In this document: positions 8,584 through 18,383 of the stretch, in pieces | Position numbering within the stretch: position 1 is the stretch's first letter | How the letters are laid out: the number at the start of each line of letters is the position of its first letter | Assembly (NCBI RefSeq): GCF_040718835.1 | Contig: NZ_JBFEFG010000268.1 | Location: 310,001 to 374,000, forward strand | Length of the DNA: 64,000 bases | DNA from: Bremerella sp. JC817 | GTDB taxonomy: Bacteria > Planctomycetota > Planctomycetia > Pirellulales > Pirellulaceae | Reading direction: 5' to 3' | The notes under the pieces: model-generated | The model's input: the letters and a program-made list of their open reading frames with translations, nothing else | What the model was told of the DNA's origin: nothing | Database searches by the model: none | Program-made: the position numbers and the translations under genes

Positions 8584-9192
8584 TCACGACTCGGCAGGCT
8601 GCGTCGACATCGTTTCGCCTGGGATCGGCTCGAATAACCGTTCCAGCGGCTGACGATCGTGGATATCGGGACTAAGCCACTGCCGGATCTTGTCGTCGTC
8701 ATCCAGAATCACCGGCATGCGATGATGGACCTTCTCAACGCAGCTATTGGGGGCGGTGGTCAGAATTGTGCAGCTCAGATGCTCTTCGCCATCAATCTGG
8801 CAGCGATCCCACAGACCTGCCATGGCAAAGTAGTTGGCCTGCTTCAACTGAAAGTCGAGATCCTTCTCGAAGAACGACGTCGCCGGGATCAAACAACGCT
8901 GGGTCTTGAAGGCTTTGCGAAACGATGGCTTTTCGTGCGCCGTCTCGCTCTTGGCATTGAAGCAGGAACGAGCCGTCGCTTTCCAGGTCTTCTTACCAGG
9001 CTTCCACCAGAAAGGAACCAGCCCCCACGACATCACCGTGACAACGCGGCCCTCGCTCGTATCGAGTACGACCGGAACGTCCGCCAGCGGAAACAGCGTC
9101 TTCTGAGCGGGGTCGAATGGTTTTTGAATTTCGGCGCCGAACCACGACGCGATTTCGGTCGAAGTGGCACGGATGTTGTATCGATGGCACAT
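8584..9192 (-). CDS. SRAP-domain protein (HMCES/YedK family) that crosslinks abasic sites
   Basis: 202 residues from ATG 9192. The start is fixed by function: after Met removal Cys2 (MCHRYN) is the nucleophile that forms a thiazolidine with abasic sites in single-stranded DNA. Other family residues are visible: Asn in CFNAKSET, the FFEKD glutamate and the HHRMPV histidine near the C-terminus, plus MSWGLVPFWW. A longer frame to 9312 would bury Cys2 and is rejected. In bacteria the family is often linked to SOS or damage repair. The neighbour dprA also handles single-stranded DNA, but the genes are convergent, so no operon is implied. No LexA site is visible upstream. Confidence 0.93.
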   Translation of the reverse strand: MCHRYNIRATSTEIASWFGAEIQKPFDPAQKTLFPLADVPVVLDTSEGRVVTVMSWGLVPFWWKPGKKTWKATARSCFNAKSETAHEKPSFRKAFKTQRCLIPATSFFEKDLDFQLKQANYFAMAGLWDRCQIDGEEHLSCTILTTAPNSCVEKVHHRMPVILDDDDKIRQWLSPDIHDRQPLERLFEPIPGETMSTQPAES

Positions 9193-9220
9193 AGGATCGC
9201 CTGCAAACTTGGATTCACGA

Positions 9221-9241
9221 CTGCTCCTTATTATGGAGCAG
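9221..9241. other. hairpin between the DUF1501 gene and the SRAP gene
   Basis: CTGCTCC and GGAGCAG are perfect 7-base inverted arms around TTATTAT. The site lies 40 bases after the DUF1501 stop and 29 bases before the SRAP start, both on the minus strand. No U-run follows, so an intrinsic terminator is doubtful; an operator for the SRAP gene or a transcript-stabilising stem is equally possible. Confidence 0.35.
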
Positions 9242-9280
9242 CCGATCGTTGCAGGCGAGATCCCCCGGCCGAAACCAGCT

Positions 9281-10576
9281 CTAGGTGAACAGCGCCGCGA
9301 TCGGATTGCCATTGTCCGTTATCGGAACCGGACGATCGCCATCGTAGAGCGACTTGGCGTAATCGATGCCCAGCGAGGCGTGAATCGTTGCGAAGAAGTC
9401 GGGCACCGAAACGGGGTTTTCGACGATCTTCTTAGAAAGTTCGTCGGTCACGCCATACGCACCGCAGTGATTCAATCCGCCGCCAGCCAGCACACAAGTA
9501 AAGGCCGAACCTTGATGCCCTCGACCGCCGCCGCTATCGAATTCTGGCGGACGACCAAACTCGGTGGTAATGACAATCAACGTCTTGTCGAGCATCTTCC
9601 GAGCTTCCAGATCGACAATCAAAGCTGACATTGCCGTGTCGAGCTCTTGGATCAACTTATGCTGCTCGAGGATGCCGCCGTTATGCACATCCCAGCCGGC
9701 ACCATTCAGGAAGTTCAAATTGTGCGAGACCTCGATGAACCGCACGCCTCGTTCGCAGAGCCGACGGGCCAGCAAGCAGCGTTGTCCGAACTCGCCTCCG
9801 TACGACTCCCGCAGGTCGGCCGATTCGCGCTCGAGTTCAAAGCTGCTCATAAACTCCGGACCGCTGAGTTTCAGACTTAAGTCAATGGTCGATTCATAAT
9901 CCTTGATGCGGGCCTGTTTCGCTTCCGGCTGCATTCCGCGAAGCTCGGAAAGAAAACGTTCGCGGCGTAGCTTGCGTTTGTCGGTAATCCCTTCCGGCGA
10001 CGAAAGACCTGCAGGGCCTCGTCCCGTTTCGGTCAGATACAAATAGCTGTGCTGGGCCCCGAGGAACCCTGGCCCGCGCGTGGCGTTGGGGTAGCCGATC
10101 AACACGTAAGCCGGGACGTCGTCCGATGCGGCGCCCCGCTCGTGAGCGACGATCGAACCGATGGAAGGATAAACGACCGTCCCGCTGACCGGGCGGCCGA
10201 TGTGCATCCAGTTGGTAGCGGCCGCATGTTCGTCGATCACCGAATGATTCACCGTGCGAACAGCCGTCACGCGATCCATGAGCGGGGCCAGCTTCGACAG
10301 GTGTTCGCACACTTCGACATCGCTAACGGCGGTCGGGATCGGATTGTAATAACCGCCTGGCTTCTTGGCCTTCGGATCCCCTTTGCGTTTGGGATCGAAC
10401 GTATCTATTTGCCCCATCCCCCCGCCGAGCCAAATCGAGATCACATGTTCGGCTTGTCCCTTCAGTGGAGCCGAGTGGGGCATGCCTTGGGCCATCGAAG
10501 TTGCCATGGCCGTAGCAGCGGATGCTGCCAGGAACTGTCGTCGATTTACGCCGGAGTTCGAGGGAAAAATGCTCAT
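9281..10576 (-). CDS. DUF1501 exported protein, Tat signal
   Basis: 431 residues. The N-terminus [19 protein letters not shown] is a twin-arginine-type signal, so export in folded form is likely. The body is DUF1501, distantly related to the alkaline phosphatase/sulfatase superfamily: [19 protein letters not shown] near the start, [20 protein letters not shown], and [24 protein letters not shown] near the C-terminus. Planctomycete genomes carry many copies, nearly always paired with a PSCyt1/PSD1 gene as here (stop of that gene 58 bases upstream). Their biochemical role is unknown; proposed links are to polysaccharide or sulfated-polymer handling in the periplasm. A two-gene operon with 10635-14348 is inferred. 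Confidence 0.93.
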   Translation of the reverse strand: MSIFPSNSGVNRRQFLAASAATAMATSMAQGMPHSAPLKGQAEHVISIWLGGGMGQIDTFDPKRKGDPKAKKPGGYYNPIPTAVSDVEVCEHLSKLAPLMDRVTAVRTVNHSVIDEHAAATNWMHIGRPVSGTVVYPSIGSIVAHERGAASDDVPAYVLIGYPNATRGPGFLGAQHSYLYLTETGRGPAGLSSPEGITDKRKLRRERFLSELRGMQPEAKQARIKDYESTIDLSLKLSGPEFMSSFELERESADLRESYGGEFGQRCLLARRLCERGVRFIEVSHNLNFLNGAGWDVHNGGILEQHKLIQELDTAMSALIVDLEARKMLDKTLIVITTEFGRPPEFDSGGGRGHQGSAFTCVLAGGGLNHCGAYGVTDELSKKIVENPVSVPDFFATIHASLGIDYAKSLYDGDRPVPITDNGNPIAALFT

Positions 10577-10634
10577 GGTGACTCAAAAGGTTGGGGTAAC
10601 GTGGTGACGGGAAGGCGAGGATCAGCGAACGAGC

Positions 10635-13600
10635 TTACGGCATCCAGACGAACTCGCGGAGATTCACAACACTCCAGACGAAGTCTTCGTACGTCTCGCG
10701 CCATTCCGGCTGCAGTCGCGGATCGACCGGTGGGCCACTCCGTGCACGCCGGGCATGTTCCTGCTGAATCGTATTCGCTTCCGATTTCAAGTGGTTCGAC
10801 CAGGTAACCTGGGGCAAACGCTCAAGCGGCTTCACAGGCTGAATCTTGTCTTTTGGAACCAGTCGCTGGTCGAATCCCTCTCGCAAGGCATCCGCGAAGA
10901 AGGTCTTCTCTTCCGTGGTCGGCATCCGGCTGAGGAACCTCAGGAATACCGACTCGACCACTGCCTCCGGCGACTTGGCCTCGACAGCGAGATCGGCCAA
11001 GGCACTCTCGTGTGAGGCCCGCGTCAGCCATATCGTCATCGTGCCGTTGGCGATCACTGCCGGTTGCAGAACGTTCGGTTCGGATTCGCGATCGGTACGA
11101 GGGATCTGACGTTCGGCCGACCAACCGAAGGCGACTAGCACGTCGTCGATCACAGCGGCATAAGGTAGCGTCAGGCTTGGACGATCGCGTTCGTTCGACA
11201 AGCTGACCATCATCCACGCACGCTTCACTTCACCTAAATTGTTGCGGTTGCTGGCCGGGCGGCGACCGTCCGGATCGAGTGTCATCGTTTCGATCTCAAT
11301 CTCTTTACCGGCCGCGGCAAAGAACGAATCGACAACCTGTTCGCCGGTCATGCGGCGACGTTCCGGAGCGTTAAACAAGCGGCGGGTTGGATCGACATCC
11401 TTCTGGTTGCCGATCGCTGCCTGCTGGTAAAGTCGCGAGTTCATGATCACGCTGGTCGTGTGTTTCACACTGTAATCGTGGGCGATGAAATCTTTCGCCA
11501 GCCATTCCAGCAGCTCGGGATGGCTTGGCTGGGTCCCTTCCCAGTCGTGCGGTGGCTCGACGATGCCAGCGCCGATGAGGCGTCGCCAGATTCGATTCAC
11601 GACGATCTTTGCGAAACGTTGGTTTTCAGGCGCGGTAACGAGGGTTGCGAGTCGTTCACGCGTGTCCTTTTCGTTTTCCATGTAACGAGCGAGGGCCTCG
11701 TTATCTTCAATGCCGGTCTCTTTCGCAAACGGCCATTTCGGCTGGACGGCTTGCCCTGGCTTCAGGGTGACTTCAATCAACGCCTGACGGTCCTTGTTCT
11801 CGAAGAACGCCGCCGGCACCGAGCTGGTCTTCGGCACCGACATTGGCTTGCGTGCGAACATGGCAGCCAACGCGTAAAGGTCTTCTTGCGTCGTGCTGTG
11901 ATAGGGAGAGTCGTGGCAACGAGCACATTGCAGTTCAATTCCCAGGAAGGCATTCGCGACGACATGTCCCTTGGCGGCAAACGGCGAATCGTTCTGCGCT
12001 GCCATCGAGAACCCAGCGCTGCCGCCGTCGTACGAACTGCCACGCATCATCATCAGCTCGGTCACCATGCGGTCGAGCGATTTGTCGTCTCGCAGGGCAT
12101 CCAGCAGGAACCAGCGGAAGGGGCCACTCGCATTCAGCGTGGCATTGATCAGGGTGGGATTCTCGGCCAGAACATCTTGCCAGTAGCTGATCCAGTGATC
12201 GGCCCAGCGAGGATCTTCCAGCAGGCGGTCAATCAGTTGGGCTCGCTTGTCGGAAGAAGTATCTGCGAGGAATGCGCGGACTTCCGCTTCCGTAGGGATG
12301 ACGCCCACCGTGTCGAGATAGGCTCGTCGAATGAATTGAGCGTCGGTAATGTTCGGTGCCAGGTCGGTTTCATCCGCTGACAGCGGCAACTCGGGCCACT
12401 CGGCCCCGGCGTTGATCCAGTCCTCGAGCGTCTTGATTTGCTTTTCGCTGAGCGGCTTGCCGGTGGGGGGCATCCGCATGTCGGCGTCTTCATGTTGGAT
12501 GCGGACCATCAGTTCGCTCGCCTCGGCGTCGCCTGGCTCAATGGCAGGGCCTGAGAAGCCACCGGCAACGGCCATGTCGCGCGAATTCAATTGAAGTCCG
12601 CCTGAGTCTTTCTCGCCATGGCAACGAAAACACTCCGATCGTAAAATTGGGAGCACTTCGGAGTGGAACTTCTTGGCGGCATCGGGAGACGTCCCTTGTA
12701 CAGCCTCTTTCGCTTCCGCGATTCGCTGAGTCAGGAAGGCGTCGATCGGATTCGCCGTGCCTTCTGTTCTCGGGACTGGTGGGGCAGGGTTGTGTTGCAC
12801 CCACTTTCGCCCCAATTCGTGACGGCGACTCCAGAAGTCTTCTCGCGAAGCAGCGGCCGCACGGCGATTGTCGTCATCGAACTGGGTCAATGCACCTTCG
12901 ATACGGGCGAGGGCACCCTCGAATGCTTCGTCCGTCAATGGAAGGGGGGCATCGACCGCTTGGGCTGGGCCCAGCACGTGATATTGCTGGCCATCGGCCG
13001 AAAGCTTCGCCACGGTGAACTCGCCTGGCTCAGGGCGGAATTTCTTTCCGCCTGCCGTGGTTTCGACCACGACCCGATAAACACCACGCTCGGGCGCTTG
13101 GAAGGTTCCGGTGGACTCATGCAGACGATGTTCTTTAATGCGGTGCCCTGGCAGCGGCGGCTCGGCCACCGGCGTAATCGGTTCTTCACCACTCGGCGAT
13201 CCTTGTAGGGCGCCTGTTTTGGCAACCTGTTTTCCATCGACCCACAAGCGAGTGAGGCCCCGGGCACGGAGCAGGAAGGTTTGTTCACCTTCGTCCAGGG
13301 CCACGTCGGCCGCCATGCGCACCAGGACCGGAGCTTTCCAGCTGTCGCGGATGCCCCAGCTATCGTAACGAACTGGCATCCGAGGCGTCAGGAACTCGTT
13401 CGTTTCCCACCGCATCACTTCTTTGGGATAGGTCTCGTCGAAGTCGAGCCAGCGATTATGTGCGTCCAATCCTTCGTGAAATGTGACCGTCACACGATCG
13501 CTTGGCAGATCACCAATTTTTGGCATGGCTTCGGGCAGAGGCTCAGGCTTGGGGGCATCGCCCACCCGGCGAAATCGCGACTTCAGCGTTTCTTCATCAA

Positions 13601-14348
13601 GTGTCACACGGTGCAACGCAACAGCGTCGAGGTAACCTCGAAACGAGTTCGATGCGCTGCCCCCCATCGACGAACCAATCCAAACACTGTCGTCGTCGAC
13701 GACAGGAGCTTCCGTTGTCGGTCCACCCATGTCCCAGTTACCGGGGATGCTTTGGCCATCAACCCAGCCACGGATGCTTTCAGGATTGCCGAACTCGTAT
13801 GTAACGGCGATATGGTGCCAGCCTGTTCGCGGAATGAAGCCATCGCTAGTGGTCCAGCGGTGCCAAGGTGTGCCGGCGCCATTGCGTGGTGTTGCAAACA
13901 GAAAACTAACGCACGCGGTCCCCTTAACGCCTCGCAGACGCAACGCCCAATTTTGATTGTCCGGGGCAAATTCCGGACTGCCGGTGCGTCCTTTCCCAAG
14001 GATGTAGAGGTTCTCACCATCTTTCAAGTCACGCGCGTTCACCCAGGCTTCGATCGTGATCTGATCACCGTTGGTGAAGTCGAAAGGACTGAGTGCCCCA
14101 GGATCGGCATACGAGAAATAGGCACCTCGACCATCGAATTTTACTGCCGTGTTGCCGTTATCGAAGTCTGGATAGACCGGTGGCCGGGGGCCTGGCACAT
14201 CGCGGTGCACGCCACCATGGGCAATCAACGGAGTTTCTTCTTCGGCACCAAACTCCCAAAAAACGACAGGTTCGTTCGCCGTTGCATCGGCACAAAACCA
14301 GCAGCTGGAAGCGGTTAGGAACAGAAGGAGAATACGAAGCGATTTCAT
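10635..14348 (-). CDS. giant exported LamG-like/PSCyt1-PSCyt2-PSD1 protein
   Basis: 1237 residues from ATG 14348, preceded by AGGTGG; a GTG at 14357 is the alternative. A signal peptide (about residues 1-24) is followed by a LamG/concanavalin-like jelly roll (about 35-250, with NQNWALRLRG and WHHIAVTYEFGNP). Next is a planctomycete cytochrome-like PSCyt1 region with a CFRCH heme-binding motif near residues 573-577. DUF1549 (PSCyt2) begins FIRRAYLDTVGVIP and includes a second heme-type motif, CARCH, near 806. DUF1553 (PSD1) contains VNRIWRRLIGAGIVEP. Both CxxCH motifs suggest c-type heme and periplasmic electron transfer, though this has not been demonstrated for the family. It is expressed ahead of the DUF1501 gene. 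Confidence 0.92.
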   Translation of the reverse strand: MKSLRILLLFLTASSCWFCADATANEPVVFWEFGAEEETPLIAHGGVHRDVPGPRPPVYPDFDNGNTAVKFDGRGAYFSYADPGALSPFDFTNGDQITIEAWVNARDLKDGENLYILGKGRTGSPEFAPDNQNWALRLRGVKGTACVSFLFATPRNGAGTPWHRWTTSDGFIPRTGWHHIAVTYEFGNPESIRGWVDGQSIPGNWDMGGPTTEAPVVDDDSVWIGSSMGGSASNSFRGYLDAVALHRVTLDEETLKSRFRRVGDAPKPEPLPEAMPKIGDLPSDRVTVTFHEGLDAHNRWLDFDETYPKEVMRWETNEFLTPRMPVRYDSWGIRDSWKAPVLVRMAADVALDEGEQTFLLRARGLTRLWVDGKQVAKTGALQGSPSGEEPITPVAEPPLPGHRIKEHRLHESTGTFQAPERGVYRVVVETTAGGKKFRPEPGEFTVAKLSADGQQYHVLGPAQAVDAPLPLTDEAFEGALARIEGALTQFDDDNRRAAAASREDFWSRRHELGRKWVQHNPAPPVPRTEGTANPIDAFLTQRIAEAKEAVQGTSPDAAKKFHSEVLPILRSECFRCHGEKDSGGLQLNSRDMAVAGGFSGPAIEPGDAEASELMVRIQHEDADMRMPPTGKPLSEKQIKTLEDWINAGAEWPELPLSADETDLAPNITDAQFIRRAYLDTVGVIPTEAEVRAFLADTSSDKRAQLIDRLLEDPRWADHWISYWQDVLAENPTLINATLNASGPFRWFLLDALRDDKSLDRMVTELMMMRGSSYDGGSAGFSMAAQNDSPFAAKGHVVANAFLGIELQCARCHDSPYHSTTQEDLYALAAMFARKPMSVPKTSSVPAAFFENKDRQALIEVTLKPGQAVQPKWPFAKETGIEDNEALARYMENEKDTRERLATLVTAPENQRFAKIVVNRIWRRLIGAGIVEPPHDWEGTQPSHPELLEWLAKDFIAHDYSVKHTTSVIMNSRLYQQAAIGNQKDVDPTRRLFNAPERRRMTGEQVVDSFFAAAGKEIEIETMTLDPDGRRPASNRNNLGEVKRAWMMVSLSNERDRPSLTLPYAAVIDDVLVAFGWSAERQIPRTDRESEPNVLQPAVIANGTMTIWLTRASHESALADLAVEAKSPEAVVESVFLRFLSRMPTTEEKTFFADALREGFDQRLVPKDKIQPVKPLERLPQVTWSNHLKSEANTIQQEHARRARSGPPVDPRLQPEWRETYEDFVWSVVNLREFVWMP

Positions 14349-14458
14349 CAGGTCCACCTATCAAGAGAAGCCAGGACCGGTGTGTTGGTGGTCCATGGCT
14401 ACCGTGTACTTCAGGAGGGAAGTGATGCCCCGCTTAGAGGCGTCAGGAAGGAGTCTTA

Positions 14459-14487
14459 AATATCCATAGAATTTTTGCTTCCGTCAA
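14459..14487 (-). promoter_or_regulatory. candidate promoter for the PSD1-DUF1501 pair
   Basis: Read on the minus strand, TTGACG (14487-14482) is followed after exactly 17 bases by GATATT (14464-14459). The predicted transcript would have a leader of about 100 bases before the ATG at 14348. It is the best sigma-70-like match in this gap. Confidence 0.45.
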
Positions 14488-14830
14488 GCAAAGTTCGCTA
14501 AGAGAAGAGATGCCGTGCACCTCAGTGGTGGGGCATCTCGCTGCGATTGCAATCACCCTTCCAACTGACTCACGAACGCCACCGACGTTCCCCTGCCTTA
14601 TTCGCCACTGGAAGCCATTGGTTTGGGCGATGCCTTGACTGGCGTATTGGGGAACGATTGCCACGCCGCAGACGGTTCATCGCCTCAATTGCAAGGCGTG
14701 CTACGACTGGTTGGCTACGACATGGAAAGAGACTTCGTCGGCTTGGGCCGGTGTTCCCAACAAATCAGCGTTTTTTCGGCATCCTCGCAATTCACCTTCG
14801 GGAAAAACTGCGAACGCCCTTGGGAATTGG
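14488..14830. other. intergenic stretch without a supported gene
   Basis: Between the promoter of the PSD1 operon and the 3' end of the NtrC-type regulator. Short open frames exist on both strands, but none has a ribosome site, a recognisable motif or planctomycete-like codon use. No tRNA, terminator hairpin with U-tract or repeat was seen. It may hold the transcription end of the two-component operon (stop at 14831), but no hairpin supports that. Confidence 0.4.
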
Positions 14831-16192
14831 CTAGTGCAGCCCGTAGCGACTCATTTTGTATTGCAACGTACGAACGCTGATTCCCAAGACTTTCGCGGTT
14901 TTCTCACGGTGAAAATCGTTGGCCGCAAGAGAAATCAAAATAGCTTCCTTCTCAGCCGACTCCGTAACGTCGGCCAATGAGCGTACTTCACTGGCGGCAG
15001 CGTTTCTAACGACCGCGGTTAGCTCTGCGGGCAAATGCTTCGCTCTTATCTTTTCGCTGTCCACCGTGACGACCAGGCGTTCGATTACATTTCGAAGCTG
15101 ACGTACATTGCCCGGCCAATTCGCCGAGACGAGCACTTGCAATGCCTCATGGTCTATCGACTTGGGCGCTCGATGGTGTCGGACACAAAAATGATTCAAA
15201 AAGTGGTCCACCAAGAGAACGATATCGTCGCGGCGTTGCCGTAAGGGAGGGACTTCGATGGGGATGATATTGAGACGGTAATAAAGATCCTCTCGGAAAA
15301 CGCCATCTTCGACCAGCTGCGGAATGTCTCTGTTGGTCGCCGAAACGATGCGAGCGTCCGAGAGAAGCGTCTCCTCGCCTCCCACTCGGGTGAACTGTCC
15401 CGTCTCGAGCACGCGGAGCAAATCGACCTGGCTCTTCATCGGTATTTCGGTAATCTCGTCGAGGAACAGCGTCCCTCGCATCGATTGCTCAAAGCAGCCT
15501 GGTTTCTGGCGAGAGGCCCCTGTGAAGGCACCCTTTTCGTGCCCAAACAACTCACTTTCCAGTAAGTTCACCGGTAACGCGCCGAGGTTGACCGGAATGA
15601 ATGGAAACGAAGAACGTTTGCTTAGATCGTGCAGGGCCCTGGCGATGAGTTCTTTTCCCGTACCGCTTTCGCCATGAATCAGCACGGTCGCGTCCGTATC
15701 AGCAACCTGGCGAATTTGTGACAGCACATTATTGAGTGCGTGGCAATTGCCGATGATGTTGGGCAACTCGCCGGCAACCGCCAGCCGATCTTTCAGGAAA
15801 CGGTTTTCGGTCTGCAACCGATGATGCTCTACTGCTTTGGCGACCTGCTGACGGATCAAGTTCAGGTCAACCGGCTTGGTAATAAAATCAAACGCACCGC
15901 GGCGCATCGCGTCGACCGCCATCTCGACCGTTCCATGGGCGGTAATCATGATCATCGTCGTATTGGGTGCGCGCTGCTGGATCAGCGACAACAGTTCCAG
16001 GCCATCTCGATCCCCAGGCAATCGAACGTCGGCGATGACGATTTGGAAACTCTCCGTATCGAACTTGTCGAGCGCCTCGTTGACGCCGCTGGCCGTATCG
16101 ATCAGGTCGACTTCTTTTTCCAGCCCTTTGGCCAACCCCGACCTTATGTTGGGCTCATCGTCGACAATCAAGATGCGAAAGGCTTCTTCCAT
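14831..16192 (-). CDS. NtrC-family sigma-54-dependent response regulator
   Basis: 453 residues from ATG 16192; a TTG at 16207 would overlap the kinase gene. Three domains: an N-terminal receiver (about 1-120, acidic pair DDE at 11-13, phospho-acceptor Asp55 in IVIADVRLPG, switch Thr in MITAHG, Lys in FITKPVD), a central AAA+ sigma-54 activation domain (Walker A GESGTGKE, ELFGHEKGAFTGA loop that contacts sigma-54, Walker B GTLFLDEI) and a C-terminal Fis-type helix-turn-helix (KTAKVLGISVRTLQYKMSRY). It activates sigma-54 promoters when phosphorylated by its partner kinase, whose gene ends 4 bases upstream. No sigma-54 -24/-12 promoter stood out nearby, so its targets are unknown. Confidence 0.95.
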   Translation of the reverse strand: MEEAFRILIVDDEPNIRSGLAKGLEKEVDLIDTASGVNEALDKFDTESFQIVIADVRLPGDRDGLELLSLIQQRAPNTTMIMITAHGTVEMAVDAMRRGAFDFITKPVDLNLIRQQVAKAVEHHRLQTENRFLKDRLAVAGELPNIIGNCHALNNVLSQIRQVADTDATVLIHGESGTGKELIARALHDLSKRSSFPFIPVNLGALPVNLLESELFGHEKGAFTGASRQKPGCFEQSMRGTLFLDEITEIPMKSQVDLLRVLETGQFTRVGGEETLLSDARIVSATNRDIPQLVEDGVFREDLYYRLNIIPIEVPPLRQRRDDIVLLVDHFLNHFCVRHHRAPKSIDHEALQVLVSANWPGNVRQLRNVIERLVVTVDSEKIRAKHLPAELTAVVRNAAASEVRSLADVTESAEKEAILISLAANDFHREKTAKVLGISVRTLQYKMSRYGLH

Positions 16193-16196
16193 GACG

Positions 16197-17558
16197 CTAG
16201 TCCGCAAAAATCGCCGCTTGTTGAATTGGTAACGTCATTACAAAGGTCGTTCCCTCTTTGTTGCTCAAAAAATCAAGGCTGCCATTGTGTTGCCGGACGA
16301 TCTTGTCGCAGAGGGCAAGCCCCAAACCGGTTCCTTCGCTCTTGGTCGTAAAGTAGGCGTCGAACACCTGACTGCGAAGGTCCTCTGGAATTCCGCTGCC
16401 TGTATCCGCGATTTCGATACGCACCGAGTCGGCAGTTGCAGTCACGGCGATGGTAAGTTCGCCTCCGTTGGGCATGGCTTGCATCGCGTTGACGAACAGG
16501 TTCAGCAAAGCCTGTTCCAAACGAACCAGATCGGCCGTGATATTCGGCAAGGGAGATTCCGGACGAACGAATCTGACGTCAATCCCTTGTTGATTTGCCT
16601 GAGGTACCGCAAGATCGACTTGTCGCTGAATTAGCCTGGCGAGATCGACCTCCTCGAGCCGCAGGTTTTCCATCGAAGCAAAATCCCGGAACCCCTCCAA
16701 GACTCCCCCAATTCGCGTCATTTCCGCCTTGATGACCGCCAACATTTGCTGCACTTCCTCGGATACCTGGCTCTCCTCGAGTTGCTCCTCCAGCAGTTGA
16801 ACATGGAGCGACAGCGCTGCAAGCGGATTTCGGATTTCGTGGTGGAGCCCGACCGCCAGAGATCCCAGTCCCATATAGCGTTCCATCCGTCGCATCCGCT
16901 CTTCCAGGAGAATGCGTTCCGTTACGTCACGCAGCTGCAAGACTTTGCCGATCTGCTTTCCCTCAAAGTCGTTCAAGGATTGGCAAGTCGCGCGGACGGT
17001 TCTCCCGTCGGCGTCGATATGAAAATCTCTGGTCAAAGAAGAAGGCTTTTTGGCCTGCCAATCGGCCAGGAACTGGTCAAGCGCCAAGTCAGCGGAAAGC
17101 TCCTTCACCGGCTTGTCGATACAATCGAGTTTGGCTCCGAGCAACTCCATGCCGTGACGATTGATGCTGGTGACAATACCGTTTCGGTTCGTCGTGATTA
17201 CCGCTTGATCGACGCTGCTGAGGATATGTCCCGCCAGGGCCTTGATGTCCCGAAGCGACTCCTGGGAAGACCGATAGGCGCGCGAAAGCAAAACGAGCGC
17301 CAACCCCGTCGCGATAAGATTCAGCACGACGAGGATCGAAAGCCGGAACTGCCACCCCAGTTCGACCACCAATTCTTTCGCGGTCGCTGTCGAGTCACGG
17401 GGCAGTTTTCGCGTCAGTTCCTCGACGATGTCTTGTTCCCGCAAGAAGTCGGACATCGTCCAGATAGTGATGGCCAGAGCAGCCAAACTCAGTAGCAGTA
17501 ACCCGGCGATAGAAAGTCGGTACCCGTTACCGGTACCGACAGATTGGGTACGAAACAT
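16197..17558 (-). CDS. membrane sensor histidine kinase partner of the NtrC-type regulator
   Basis: 453 residues. Two membrane helices (about 14-34 and 71-90) bracket a short outer loop of only about 35 residues, so the signal may be read in the membrane or by the cytoplasmic PAS domain (about 110-215, SSVDQAVITTNRNGIVTSINRHG). The dimerisation/phosphotransfer helix contains LHHEIRNPLAAL with phospho-acceptor His240. The ATPase domain shows the N box (NLFVNAMQAMPNGG), G1 (IADTGSGIP) and G2 (SEGTGLGLALC). Architecture is that of AtoS/ZraS-like kinases. It is the first gene of a two-gene operon with the regulator. A terminator for the upstream carbonic anhydrase gene lies just before it. Confidence 0.94.
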   Translation of the reverse strand: MFRTQSVGTGNGYRLSIAGLLLLSLAALAITIWTMSDFLREQDIVEELTRKLPRDSTATAKELVVELGWQFRLSILVVLNLIATGLALVLLSRAYRSSQESLRDIKALAGHILSSVDQAVITTNRNGIVTSINRHGMELLGAKLDCIDKPVKELSADLALDQFLADWQAKKPSSLTRDFHIDADGRTVRATCQSLNDFEGKQIGKVLQLRDVTERILLEERMRRMERYMGLGSLAVGLHHEIRNPLAALSLHVQLLEEQLEESQVSEEVQQMLAVIKAEMTRIGGVLEGFRDFASMENLRLEEVDLARLIQRQVDLAVPQANQQGIDVRFVRPESPLPNITADLVRLEQALLNLFVNAMQAMPNGGELTIAVTATADSVRIEIADTGSGIPEDLRSQVFDAYFTTKSEGTGLGLALCDKIVRQHNGSLDFLSNKEGTTFVMTLPIQQAAIFAD

Positions 17559-17570
17559 AGAAACAAGTAA

Positions 17571-17593
17571 ATAAAAGCCGCCTCAAGGCGGCT
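17571..17593 (-). terminator. intrinsic terminator after the carbonic anhydrase gene
   Basis: On the minus strand AGCCGCC, loop TTGA, GGCGGCT form a perfect 7-base stem followed immediately by TTTATTTA. It lies about 90 bases beyond the carbonic anhydrase stop (17686) and 13 bases before the kinase start, which separates the two transcripts. Confidence 0.65.
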
Positions 17594-17685
17594 ACTCCCA
17601 CGATGCGTTTAAATTGCCTGATTATCGATACGAAGGGCGTGCTGCAGGAATACCACGCCGACGATCAGTTTGGCTTCGCTAATGC

Positions 17686-18351
17686 TTAGATCGGCGGAAG
17701 CGTACGTTGGGTCTCACTCAACGGCGACGCCACGTCTCGGAGAGGCAAAAACTGATTCTGATCCGGATCGAATGTGAATACGTCCCCCGTCTCGAATTTG
17801 TAGACCCATCCATGCAGTTTCAGGTCGCCTCGACCAACGGCGGCCGCGACGGCGGGGTGGGTTTTCAAGCTCTCGAGCTGCACCAGGACGTTCTCTTCGA
17901 CTGTCAACGTCAATCGCTTGGCAGGATCGGTCAGGTGAGAGTAGTTTTCCTCGACGATGCGACGCGTCGCTTCCGCATGTTGCAGGTAGGCGCGAACCGC
18001 CGGCATGCTTTCGACCGATTCTGGAGTCAACAGGCCGGCCATCGCTCCGCAGTGAGAATGTCCACATACAATAATATCACGGACTTTTAACGCAGAAACC
18101 GCATATTCAATCGTCGCCGCCTCGCCGCCAAGTACTGCCCCATAGGGAGGGATAATGTTGCCAGCGGTACGCTGAATGAATAGCTCGCCCGGCTTTGTCT
18201 GGGTTAGACGATTAGGGTCAATGCGCGAGTCAGAGCAGGTAATAAATAACGCCAGTGGGTGCTGGCCGTCGACAAGGGTTTCGAACAGCTTCTTGTCTTG
18301 GCTGAATTGTTCGCGTTGAAAGCGATGGATCCCCTGAACTAGTTGCTGCAT
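17686..18351 (-). CDS. beta-class carbonic anhydrase
   Basis: 221 residues. The start is ATG 18351, preceded by GAGGA; a longer frame to 18405 would run through the upstream repeats. The enzyme interconverts CO2 and bicarbonate. Zinc ligands are Cys39 (in TCSDSRIDP, with the Asp41/Arg43 dyad), His98 and Cys101 (CGHSHCGAM). Other family marks are [13 protein letters not shown] and [14 protein letters not shown]. The length fits the standard bacterial beta class. It is divergent from the dabA-like operon at 18686, with a shared 334-base control region holding TGCAA repeats. It probably supplies or consumes bicarbonate together with that operon. Confidence 0.96.
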   Translation of the reverse strand: MQQLVQGIHRFQREQFSQDKKLFETLVDGQHPLALFITCSDSRIDPNRLTQTKPGELFIQRTAGNIIPPYGAVLGGEAATIEYAVSALKVRDIIVCGHSHCGAMAGLLTPESVESMPAVRAYLQHAEATRRIVEENYSHLTDPAKRLTLTVEENVLVQLESLKTHPAVAAAVGRGDLKLHGWVYKFETGDVFTFDPDQNQFLPLRDVASPLSETQRTLPPI

Positions 18352-18383
18352 CGATCGATTCCTCGGTTCAAAACGTCTGGGCG

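Noticed and set aside
9221..9241. Hairpin before the SRAP gene as a LexA box
   Set aside because: Arms CTGCTCC/GGAGCAG do not fit known LexA consensus sequences in spacing or core.
14443..14834. Short open frames in the gap between the PSD1 gene and the response regulator
   Set aside because: No ribosome sites, motifs or consistent codon use; overlapping frames on both strands suggest chance.
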